Assembly (NCBI GenBank): GCA_027623585.1
Contig: JAQBVK010000116.1
Location: 1-7,479 of the forward strand
Reading direction: 5' to 3'
Origin: Planctomycetota bacterium
GTDB lineage: Bacteria > Planctomycetota > UBA1135
Length of the DNA stretch: 7,479 nt
Part shown: piece after piece, positions 1 through 5,868 of the stretch
How the letters are laid out: every line of letters begins with the position of its first letter
How positions within the stretch are numbered: the stretch's first letter is position 1
Program-made: the position numbers and the translations under genes
Notes under the pieces: model-generated
The model's input: only the letters and a program-made list of their open reading frames with translations
Database searches by the model: none
What the model was told of the DNA's origin: nothing

Positions 1-741
1 GCGCTGCTTGCAGCGGGAGTAGCCTGCGGAGGCGTGGGCATCGTCGCGGCGCACGAATTATTTCACCGTCGCAGCCGTCTGGACCGCGCGCTCGGTGAGC
101 TCCTGATGGCAAGCGTGCAGTACACGCCTTACGTCGTCGAACACGTGATCGGCCATCACCTTGCGGTGGGCACGCCGGCCGACGCCGTCAGCGCGCCGCG
201 CGGCCGCAGCTTTTGGAGGCAACTGCCGCGCGCCGTGTTCGGCACGCTGCGCAACGCCTGGCGGTTGGAGGGTGAGCGCGTCCACCGGCGCGGAGCCCCA
301 CGATGGAGCGACCGGCGTCTGAGATGGACGCTCTGGCCGGTGCTCACATTCGGCGCGGCATTCGCCTTCGCAGGTGTGCGTGGCGCCGCTGCCGTGTTGG
401 TCATCGGCGCCGTCGCGGTACTGCTGCTCGAATTGGTGAATTACATCGAGCACTACGGCTTGGCGCGCACGCAGTTGCCAGACGGTCGTTGGGAACCACA
501 GGACGCACGGCATTCCTGGGACAGCGAGCATCGGCTCACGCGCTGGCTGCTGTTCGGCCTGCCGCGCCACGCCGCGCATCACTTGCGCGCGTCGAAGCCT
601 TATCCCGAGCTAGAGCATTGTCCGGAGAGCCCCAAAATGCCGACCGGATACGCCGGCATGGTGTTGCTGGCGATGCTGCCGCCGCTCTGGCGCCGCGTGA
701 TGGACCGCCGCATTCCATGCGCTGCGAAGGCTCACGCGTAA
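1..741 (+). CDS. alkB: AlkB-type membrane di-iron alkane/fatty-acyl hydroxylase, 5' partial
   Basis: This is the C-terminal part of an integral-membrane non-haem di-iron monooxygenase of the AlkB / membrane fatty-acid desaturase superfamily. Such enzymes hydroxylate the terminal carbon of alkanes or related acyl chains, using electrons from rubredoxin. The frame is open from base 1, so the GTG at 34 is not a real start; 246 residues are visible. Counting from base 1, the histidine boxes are HELFH (18-22), EHVIGHH (47-53) and RHAAHH (189-194). The AlkB signature NYIEHYGL lies at 147-154 and favours AlkB over desaturases. A hydrophobic stretch at about 111-148 is the last membrane hairpin. The segment after the third box (RASKPYPEL) and the C-terminal GYAGMVLLAMLPPLWRRVM stretch also fit the family. 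Family members are usually about 350-400 residues, so the N-terminal helices are missing. Box 3 reads HAAHH where HSDHH is common, but all the histidines are kept. The exact substrate is not determinable. A TPR gene follows 14 nt downstream. Confidence 0.9.
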   Translation, partial: ALLAAGVACGGVGIVAAHELFHRRSRLDRALGELLMASVQYTPYVVEHVIGHHLAVGTPADAVSAPRGRSFWRQLPRAVFGTLRNAWRLEGERVHRRGAPRWSDRRLRWTLWPVLTFGAAFAFAGVRGAAAVLVIGAVAVLLLELVNYIEHYGLARTQLPDGRWEPQDARHSWDSEHRLTRWLLFGLPRHAAHHLRASKPYPELEHCPESPKMPTGYAGMVLLAMLPPLWRRVMDRRIPCAAKAHA

Positions 742-755
742 GATTCAAGGCTCTC

Positions 756-1580
756 ATGCGCGCCGAGACCGCGTCCGGCGAGCAGACGACGGCCTCGGAA
801 CTGGCTGCCCTCCGTACCTCGGTGGACGAACTCAGCAAACAGAACGAGGACCTGCGCGGAGAAATCGCCGGATTACGCACCGCCGCTCCTGCGTCCGCCG
901 TCAGCCGCGAGCCGGTGCTCGAGGATCTCGTTGAACGCGCCGTCGCCAAGGCGATGGCGAACTACGCTTCGGCCCAGCCTGGGCCGCCTTCCACGAACGG
1001 ACCGCGCAGTGAGCCTGGCGCGGCTTTCGACGCGGATGCCTCTCTCGCGGGGCTGCTCAGCCCCTTCATCAATTCCGACAGCCGCGAGCAGCTCTGGAAA
1101 GCCGCCCACGAAGCCGGCATGACTGAAGAGTTGATCGCGCTGGTCGAAGCCCGCGCCAAGGCCGATCCCAAGAACGTCGCGCTTCAGTTCGAACTCGCCA
1201 ACGCCTATCTCCAGCCGATCGTCCAGGGCGAAGCCATCGGCATCGACGCCGGCACTTGGTCCATGAAGGCCGACCAGGGTTACGACGCCGTGCTCGCTCT
1301 CGACGAGAACCACTGGGAGGCGCGTTTCAGCAAGGCCATTTCCTACTCCTTCTGGCCGCCCGTGTACGGCAAGCAGCAAGCCGCGATCGATCACTTCGAG
1401 ATTCTGGTCGGCAAACAGGCGAACATGACGCCGCGGCCCGAGTTCGCGCAGACCTATCTGTTCCTCGGCAACATGTACGAGCAGAGCGGCAACACCGCGA
1501 AGGCCAAAGAAGCGTGGAACCTCGGCATCGCGGCCTTCCCGCAAGACCGCGACCTCCGCCAACGCCTCGGACTCGAGTAG
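756..1580 (+). CDS. Coiled-coil and TPR-repeat protein of unknown function
   Basis: A 274-residue protein, probably cytoplasmic because no signal peptide or membrane segment is visible. Residues about 10-42 form a heptad-like, charged and leucine-rich coiled coil. A Pro/Ser/Gly-rich linker follows (about 72-90). From about 108 to the end the protein is alpha-helical with TPR-like units: about 125-157 (ending FELANAYLQ), about 172-200 (YDAVLALDENHWEARFSKA) and about 228-262 (AQTYLFLGNMYEQSGNTAKA). TPRs normally mediate protein-protein contacts; no catalytic motif is seen. The frame is open much further upstream, but that part lies inside alkB in another frame. The ATG at 756 has AAGG 5 nt upstream. 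An in-frame ATG at 717 would overlap the end of alkB and is the alternative start. The short gap after alkB suggests one transcript, so a scaffold or assembly role for the hydroxylase is possible but only inferred. The stop lies 4 nt from the convergent permease stop. Confidence 0.82.
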   Translation: MRAETASGEQTTASELAALRTSVDELSKQNEDLRGEIAGLRTAAPASAVSREPVLEDLVERAVAKAMANYASAQPGPPSTNGPRSEPGAAFDADASLAGLLSPFINSDSREQLWKAAHEAGMTEELIALVEARAKADPKNVALQFELANAYLQPIVQGEAIGIDAGTWSMKADQGYDAVLALDENHWEARFSKAISYSFWPPVYGKQQAAIDHFEILVGKQANMTPRPEFAQTYLFLGNMYEQSGNTAKAKEAWNLGIAAFPQDRDLRQRLGLE

Positions 1581-1584
1581 CCGC

Positions 1585-2526
1585 TCAACCGCGACGATGG
1601 CGCCAGCGGTCGAGCGCGACGGCGGCGACGATGATCGCGCCGATCAGGATCTCCTGCCAATAGTTCTCGACTTGCGCGAGGTTCATGCCGTTGGCGAGAA
1701 AGGCCATCAGGAAGGCGCCGATCATCGCGCCGAGCATGCCGCCCTCGCCGCCGGAAAGACTCGCGCCGCCGATCACGCAGGCGGCGATGATGTCAAGTTC
1801 GAGACCGACCGCTGCCGTCGGTTCGCCCACCGAGAGTCGGCCGAACAGCATCGCGCCCGCGAGCCCGGCGAAGGCGCCGTTCAATGCGTAGACGCGCGTC
1901 AGGGTGCCGGGCACGTTGACGCCGCAGAGGCGCGCGGTCGCCTCGTTGCTGCCGATCGCGACGACGTGCAAGCCGAAGGGCGTGCGGCGGAGCACGCCTG
2001 CCATCAGCGCGGCGAGCGCGAGCAGGATCCAAAGGCCGGGAGGGAGACCGAGCCAAGCGTCGGCGGAGGATTTGCTCACCAAATCGGGCAACCACGAAGC
2101 CGGCGCGTCGATCTTCTGCCCGCCGGTGATGCGCTTGGCGGTGCCGCGCGCAATCCCCATCATGCCGAGCGTGGCGATGAAGGGCATGATGCGCAGCCGC
2201 GCAATCAGTAGGCCGTTCACGAGTCCGCAGATTGCGCCGGTGAGGATGGCGGCGAGAATTGCAGCGGCCGCTGACCAGCCCGCGTTCAAGGCCGCGGCGG
2301 CCGCAACCGAAGACAGCGCGATCACCGAGCCCACCGAAAGGTCGATGCCGCCGGACATGATCACGAAGCTCATGCCGATCGCGCCGAGCCCGACGACGAC
2401 GGTCTGGGTGCTGACGGTACGGAAGTTGTAGAGCGTGGGGAAGGATTCCGGCGCCAACACCGAGAACAGGAGCACCACGAACAGCAAGCCCAAGAAGGGT
2501 GCGAGCAGGGCGCGCAGCCGATTCAT
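1585..2526 (-). CDS. Sugar ABC transporter permease (RbsC/AraH type)
   Basis: A 313-residue inner-membrane permease of the ribose/xylose/galactose-type importer family (BPD_transp_2). It probably works as a homodimer that forms the sugar channel on top of the ATPase. The protein is almost entirely hydrophobic, with about eight to ten predicted helices. Family hallmarks are MSGGIDLSVGS (57-67), LNGAFAGLAGAM (215-226) and the glycine-rich cytoplasmic coupling segment IGGASLSGGEGG (252-263), followed by a C-terminal VENYWQEILIG (286-296). Length is normal for the family. The start at 2526 overlaps the ATPase stop by 4 nt (ATGA), and GGAG lies 7 nt upstream inside the ATPase gene. The frame continues open upstream to about 3321, but that part is antisense-frame noise within the ATPase gene. 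It is the last gene of the operon, and no terminator is visible after it. The transported sugar cannot be read from the sequence. Confidence 0.95.
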   Translation of the reverse strand: MNRLRALLAPFLGLLFVVLLFSVLAPESFPTLYNFRTVSTQTVVVGLGAIGMSFVIMSGGIDLSVGSVIALSSVAAAAALNAGWSAAAAILAAILTGAICGLVNGLLIARLRIMPFIATLGMMGIARGTAKRITGGQKIDAPASWLPDLVSKSSADAWLGLPPGLWILLALAALMAGVLRRTPFGLHVVAIGSNEATARLCGVNVPGTLTRVYALNGAFAGLAGAMLFGRLSVGEPTAAVGLELDIIAACVIGGASLSGGEGGMLGAMIGAFLMAFLANGMNLAQVENYWQEILIGAIIVAAVALDRWRHRRG

Positions 2527-4007
2527 GCGGCTTCTCCGCGAGTGGCGGCCTTCAACAAAGACTCCTCGCTCCACTCGGAGGCGTTGCGCGCAGCGCCAAG
2601 TACACCGCGGTGCATCACGGCAATCCGGTCGCATACGCCGAGCAGCTCCGGCAGATAGGAGGACACCATCAACACGGCTTTGCCTGCGGCAGCGAGCGTC
2701 CCGATCAAGCGGTAGATCTCGGCCTTGCTGCCGACATCCACGCCTCGCGTCGGCTCGTCGAGCAACAAGACCTCGGCCTCTTCGTGCAACAGCCGAGCCA
2801 GCGCGACCTTTTGCTGATTGCCGCCTGAGAGCGCCCCGGTCGTCTGTTGCGCACTTGTGATTTTGATTCCCAATTCTTGCGCACGCTGCACGGTCGCTGC
2901 AGTTTGGGCGCGGCGATCGAGCCAGCCCCAGCGCGTCAGTGGTCCCAATCGCGACAGCGTGATGTTGTCTGCGACCGAGAGGGAGAGCGCGAGCCCCTCT
3001 TGCTTGCGGTCCTCTGACAGCAGGCCGAGCAGCGGAGGCGGCACGCAACAGAGGCGCACACTGCCGCTCCGGATTGGATCGAGACCGCGCACCGCGCGCA
3101 ACAGCTCGGTGCGACCAGCACCGACCAAGCCGGCGATGCCGAAGATTTCGCCTCGCCGCAGACTCAGTGAGACTGAGCGCGGTAAGTCGCCGCGCAAACC
3201 GCCGCGCCCGGCGAGTTCCTGGAGTTCCAAGATCGGGTCGCCGGCTCGATGCGGTACTCGCGGATAGGCCTCCTCCAACTCGCGTCCGACCATGGCGCGG
3301 ATCAAATCCGCGTCGCTGCACGCGCTCACTTCACCGCGCGCCACGGTCTCGCCGTCACGCAGCACCGTGTAGCGATCGGCAATCTCGCGCACCTCCTCCA
3401 GGAAGTGGGAGATGTAGACCACCGTGACGCCTTCCGCCTTCAGGCGACGCACCGCAGCGAACAGGCGCCCGACGTCGTCGCGCGCGAGCGAGGAAGTGGG
3501 TTCGTCCATCACCAACAACTGCGCGCGTCCGGCGAGCGCCCGCGCGACCTCGACCAACTGGCGTTGTCCCGGTCCGAGATCGGCGACGCGCGCATCGGGG
3601 CGCACGTCTACGCGCGCGAGTAACTCCATCGCGCGCCGCACGCCTTCGCGCATCGCCGCGCGATCCAGTAGCAGTCCGCGTCGTGGCTCTCGTCCGAGAT
3701 ACACGTTTTCCGCAACCGTGAGATGCGGCGCGAGGGTGAGTTCTTGATAAATCATCGCCACGCCGCGCGCGCGCGCTTCAGCGGGGCCACTCGGCGCGTA
3801 CGCGGCGCCGTCCAACTGCATCTCGCCCTCATCGGGGCGCAAAGCGCCCGACAACATCTTCATCAGCGTGGACTTACCTGCGCCATTCTCGCCCACCAAG
3901 GCATGGACTTCTCCGGCTGCGGCTTCGAGGCCGACGCCGCGCAAAGCCTGCACCCCGCCGAAGGCCTTACTCACCCCGCGCATGCGCAGACGGGGCGCGC
4001 CGCTCAT
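2523..4007 (-). CDS. Sugar ABC transporter ATP-binding protein, two fused cassettes (RbsA/MglA type)
   Basis: A 494-residue cytoplasmic ATPase with two nucleotide-binding domains, which energises import through the neighbouring permease. NBD1 has Walker A GENGAGKST (39-47), Q-loop YQEL (87-90), signature LGPGQRQ (144-150), Walker B LLVMDEP (164-170) and switch histidine H201. NBD2 has the degenerate Walker A GLVGAGRTE (293-301, Arg299 in place of Lys), signature LSGGNQQK (393-400), Walker B LLLDEPT (414-420) and serines (449-450) where the switch histidine would be. This asymmetry is normal for the family, with NBD1 or the mixed site doing the catalysis. The odd part is residues 315-330. Between the strand GSVRL and GLLSEDRK there are only about 8 residues (CCVPPPLL), where relatives usually have about 18-20. 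The start ATG at 4007 overlaps the binding-protein stop (ATGA) and has no strong ribosome site, which suggests coupled translation. The stop overlaps the permease start. A longer open frame to about 4316 runs into the upstream gene and is rejected. Confidence 0.95.
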   Translation of the reverse strand: MSGAPRLRMRGVSKAFGGVQALRGVGLEAAAGEVHALVGENGAGKSTLMKMLSGALRPDEGEMQLDGAAYAPSGPAEARARGVAMIYQELTLAPHLTVAENVYLGREPRRGLLLDRAAMREGVRRAMELLARVDVRPDARVADLGPGQRQLVEVARALAGRAQLLVMDEPTSSLARDDVGRLFAAVRRLKAEGVTVVYISHFLEEVREIADRYTVLRDGETVARGEVSACSDADLIRAMVGRELEEAYPRVPHRAGDPILELQELAGRGGLRGDLPRSVSLSLRRGEIFGIAGLVGAGRTELLRAVRGLDPIRSGSVRLCCVPPPLLGLLSEDRKQEGLALSLSVADNITLSRLGPLTRWGWLDRRAQTAATVQRAQELGIKITSAQQTTGALSGGNQQKVALARLLHEEAEVLLLDEPTRGVDVGSKAEIYRLIGTLAAAGKAVLMVSSYLPELLGVCDRIAVMHRGVLGAARNASEWSEESLLKAATRGEAA

Positions 4008-4984
4008 TTGAGCCAGCGATCGAAGTCGAGATGGATGAGATCGCGGATCTCCGGCGACTCCAAATTGTCCTTGGTCGCCACAACCGTGCCAGTGTCCACG
4101 AGTTTCGGCTGCGGATGCCCGGCGAGATGATCCGCCATCGCTTGCACGCCCATCTGGCCCATCTTGAAGGGATTCTGGAGTACGAGCCCGTGAAGTTGCC
4201 CGGTGCGCAAGCCTTCGAGCAGTTTGTCGGTGGCATCGAAACCGACGACCTTGATCGTGCCCGCGCGTCCGGAGTCCTGCAGCGCGCGCAACATGCCGAA
4301 GGTGGTCGGCTCGCACGCGACGAAAATTCCGTCGATCTGCGGGTACGCGTTCAATAAGTTTTCTGCCGTGGCGTAGCAGGACTCGGTGGTGGAGCCGCCG
4401 TATTGATTCGCGGAAATCACGTCGAGCCCGGGGAATTCCTTGGCGACGGTCTCCAGAAAGCCGATTTCGCGCTGCATCGTGCTACCCGAGCCTTCGAAGT
4501 AGCGCATCATCAAGACCTTGCCCTTGCCGTCGAGCAGCGCGGCCAATGCGCGCGCGCCGACCACGCCGCCTTGGTAGTTGTCGGTGCCGATGTAGCTAAC
4601 TTTCCCTTCCCAGTCGATCGGGCTGTCGATGACCACCACCGGAATGCCTTCTTTCACCGCCTCTTCGAGCGGCCGCACCAGCGCCCGGTTGTCTGACGGT
4701 GCGATCACGATGCCGTCGACTCCGCGCGAAATCGCGTCTTCGACGACGCGAATCTGGGCGTCGCGATCGTCGTCCTTGCTCGGACCTTTCCAATAGATCG
4801 CCACGCCCGCATCACGGGAGCCTTGCACCGCTCCGGAATGAATGCTCTTCCAGAACTCGTGCGTGGTGCCTTTCGGAATCACCGCGATCAGCAGCGCGTC
4901 ACCGTTCGCGTCCGCCTTTCCGCCACAGCTCGCGAGTAGGAGCGCGAACATCGCCAGCGCGCCTGCCTTCCGCGGCGATCGCAT
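4004..4984 (-). CDS. Sugar ABC transporter substrate-binding lipoprotein (Peripla_BP_4, RbsB type)
   Basis: A 326-residue type I periplasmic binding protein that captures the ligand and delivers it to the permease. The N-terminus is a lipoprotein signal: basic RSPRK, a hydrophobic core (about 8-18) and lipobox LAS-C with Cys20 as the lipidation site. Gly at +2 does not signal inner-membrane retention under the Asp rule. The mature domain starts with ALLIAVIPKGTTHEFWKSI (30-48), the first strand and ligand-contact loop. It then has GVDGIVIAPSD (88-98), PVVVIDSPID (115-124), YIGTDNYQGG (131-140), a long second lobe, and KVVGFDATD (245-253) at the hinge. A longer in-frame start at 5023 lies inside the iclR gene. 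The ATG at 4984 is chosen because GGAGGAG sits 8 nt upstream and the signal peptide then starts correctly. iclR ends 5 nt before this start, and the ATPase begins inside its stop codon. The ligand is probably a monosaccharide or a related polyol or lactone, but which one is unknown. Confidence 0.95.
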   Translation of the reverse strand: MRSPRKAGALAMFALLLASCGGKADANGDALLIAVIPKGTTHEFWKSIHSGAVQGSRDAGVAIYWKGPSKDDDRDAQIRVVEDAISRGVDGIVIAPSDNRALVRPLEEAVKEGIPVVVIDSPIDWEGKVSYIGTDNYQGGVVGARALAALLDGKGKVLMMRYFEGSGSTMQREIGFLETVAKEFPGLDVISANQYGGSTTESCYATAENLLNAYPQIDGIFVACEPTTFGMLRALQDSGRAGTIKVVGFDATDKLLEGLRTGQLHGLVLQNPFKMGQMGVQAMADHLAGHPQPKLVDTGTVVATKDNLESPEIRDLIHLDFDRWLK

Positions 4985-4989
4985 CGTGA

Positions 4990-5778
4990 TCACTCCTCCG
5001 TCTGCGCGGCCGCGCCGAGACATTCGGCGATCCTCGCCGCCGCGGTGCGCAGTTGCGAGACGAGCCGGTTCTCATCGGTCGAGGATTGCACCGAACCGAG
5101 CCGCGGCACGGTCAGCGCGGCAATGGCGTGGCCGTCGTGATCCAGCACCGGCGCGCCGAAGTCCACGATGCCAGGGTGCAGCATGCTCTCTTGGCGGTGG
5201 CATCCTTTGTTCTGGGCGACTCGGAGCGCCGCGTCGAGATCTGCGCGCTGCGCGTCCGACTGCGGGCAAACCTCAAGCCAAGCATTTCGCATCTCGGCCG
5301 ACTGAAAGGCGAGCAGCACGCGGCCGGAGCAGGACTCGACGAGCGGCGCCTGCGCTCCGACCCGCACCGAGAATCCGGTGAAGCCAGGGCAGTCCACCTG
5401 CGCGACGATCAGCGCGGCATCGCCGTGACGCACCGCCAGGTGGCAGGACTGTTGCGCGGCGCGCGCGAGGATTTCCATCTCCGGCAACGCACAGGCCAGC
5501 AAGCGCTTGGTCGGCGGGTGCCGGTGCGCCAACTCGTAGAGTTTGTGCGTGAGCACGTACTGCTCGGGGCGCGGTCCGCGCACCAGGTAGCCGCGGCGCT
5601 CCAGAGCCGCGAGCATGCGGAAGATTTCGCCGCTGGTGCGCTCCAGTTGCTGGCCGATCTGAACGAGGCTCATCGGCGCGCTCTCGGCGGAAAGCAGTTC
5701 GAGGATGTCGAGCCCTTTCTCCAGCGCCGGGGCCGAGTATTTCGGGCGCTCCTCAGGGTCGTTCTTTCGGCCAGGCAT
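4990..5778 (-). CDS. IclR-family transcriptional regulator
   Basis: A 262-residue DNA-binding regulator. Residues about 15-68 form the IclR winged helix-turn-helix: SAPALEKGLDILELL (15-29), helix MSLVQIGQQL (36-45), recognition helix SGEIFRMLAALERRG (49-63) and wing YLVRG. The rest (about 80-255) is the ligand-binding domain, with AAQQSCHLAVRHGDAALIVAQ (107-127), a GFSVRVGAQAPLVESCSGRVLLA stretch that lines the effector pocket region, and GAPVLDHDGHAIAALTVPR (208-226). Length is normal. The ATG at 5778 gives a start just before the helix-turn-helix. An open frame to 5910 would overlap the divergent amidohydrolase gene. No good ribosome site precedes 5778, and a -10-like TATCTT lies 7 nt upstream, so a leaderless message is possible. 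As first gene of the transporter operon and divergent neighbour of the catabolic genes, it probably controls both. IclR proteins may repress or activate, and the direction is not visible here. Confidence 0.93.
   Translation of the reverse strand: MPGRKNDPEERPKYSAPALEKGLDILELLSAESAPMSLVQIGQQLERTSGEIFRMLAALERRGYLVRGPRPEQYVLTHKLYELAHRHPPTKRLLACALPEMEILARAAQQSCHLAVRHGDAALIVAQVDCPGFTGFSVRVGAQAPLVESCSGRVLLAFQSAEMRNAWLEVCPQSDAQRADLDAALRVAQNKGCHRQESMLHPGIVDFGAPVLDHDGHAIAALTVPRLGSVQSSTDENRLVSQLRTAAARIAECLGAAAQTEE
4993..4999 (-). promoter_or_regulatory. Strong Shine-Dalgarno site of the binding-protein gene
   Basis: Read on the minus strand this is GGAGGAG, 8 nt before the ATG at 4984. It lies across the last codons of iclR, just before its stop. 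It decides the start of the binding protein. It would let that protein be made at higher levels than the regulator from the same message, which is usual for importer binding proteins. Confidence 0.75.
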
Positions 5779-5848
5779 GGAATCCAAGATAGCATTGCGC
5801 CCATGAAAAGCACTGATGAAAGGCTTGCGTGACCTCTGAAAGGATTCC
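5779..5848. repeat. Spaced 7-bp inverted repeat, candidate IclR operator
   Basis: GGAATCC at 5779-5785 and its exact reverse complement GGATTCC at 5842-5848 sit at opposite ends of the divergent gap. Their centres are 63 bp apart, close to six helical turns. One arm touches the iclR start and the other lies over the proposed plus-strand promoter. Between and beside them are three direct copies of a TGAAA-type element: TGAAAAG (5804-5810), TGAAAGG (5817-5823) and TGAAAGG (5837-5843). IclR proteins often bind as dimers or tetramers to paired sites, so these are candidates. A 7-bp match can also arise by chance. Confidence 0.35.
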
Positions 5849-5868
5849 GATAGGCTGGGAGCGTCCCG
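5779..5868. promoter_or_regulatory. Divergent control region between iclR and the amidohydrolase gene
   Basis: This 90-bp gap is the only sizeable non-coding stretch in the window and must hold the signals for both directions. For iclR (minus strand) there is an extended -10-like TGCTATCTT (5796 to 5788) that ends 7 nt before the ATG; the -35 region is weak. For the plus-strand genes, TTGCGT (5825-5830) and GATAGG (5849-5854) with an 18-bp spacer are a weak promoter guess. GGGAG (5857-5861) is a good ribosome site 7 nt before the ATG at 5869. It could pair with TCCC at 5864-5867 in a small 4-bp hairpin. Likely regulator-binding elements are described separately. The region's role is strongly implied by the gene layout; the individual promoter boxes are tentative. 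Confidence 0.6.

Noticed and set aside
303..755. Long upstream extension of the TPR reading frame
   Set aside because: It lies within alkB in another frame and gives an arginine-rich, low-complexity translation. The ATG at 756 follows alkB with a ribosome-site-like AAGG.
873..1562. Long open frame on the minus strand opposite the TPR gene
   Set aside because: It is a mirror of a GC-rich coding frame. No recognisable motif is present, while the plus-strand frame has TPR and coiled-coil structure.
2527..3321. Upstream extension of the permease frame
   Set aside because: It overlaps the ATPase gene, whose frame carries all the ABC motifs; the extension is Arg/Ala-rich noise. The start at 2526 has GGAG and an ATGA overlap.
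3764..3776. Alternating CG run, possible Z-DNA or simple repeat
   Set aside because: It is only 13 nt and encodes the ordinary ARAR segment of the ATPase. A similar short run at 6540-6550 also lies in coding sequence.
4008..4316. Upstream extension of the ATPase frame
   Set aside because: It falls inside the binding-protein gene and shows no family similarity. The family N-terminus begins at the ATG at 4007.
5053..5832. Long plus-strand open frame opposite iclR
   Set aside because: The translation is His/Arg/Ala-rich without motifs, and the opposite strand encodes a complete IclR protein.
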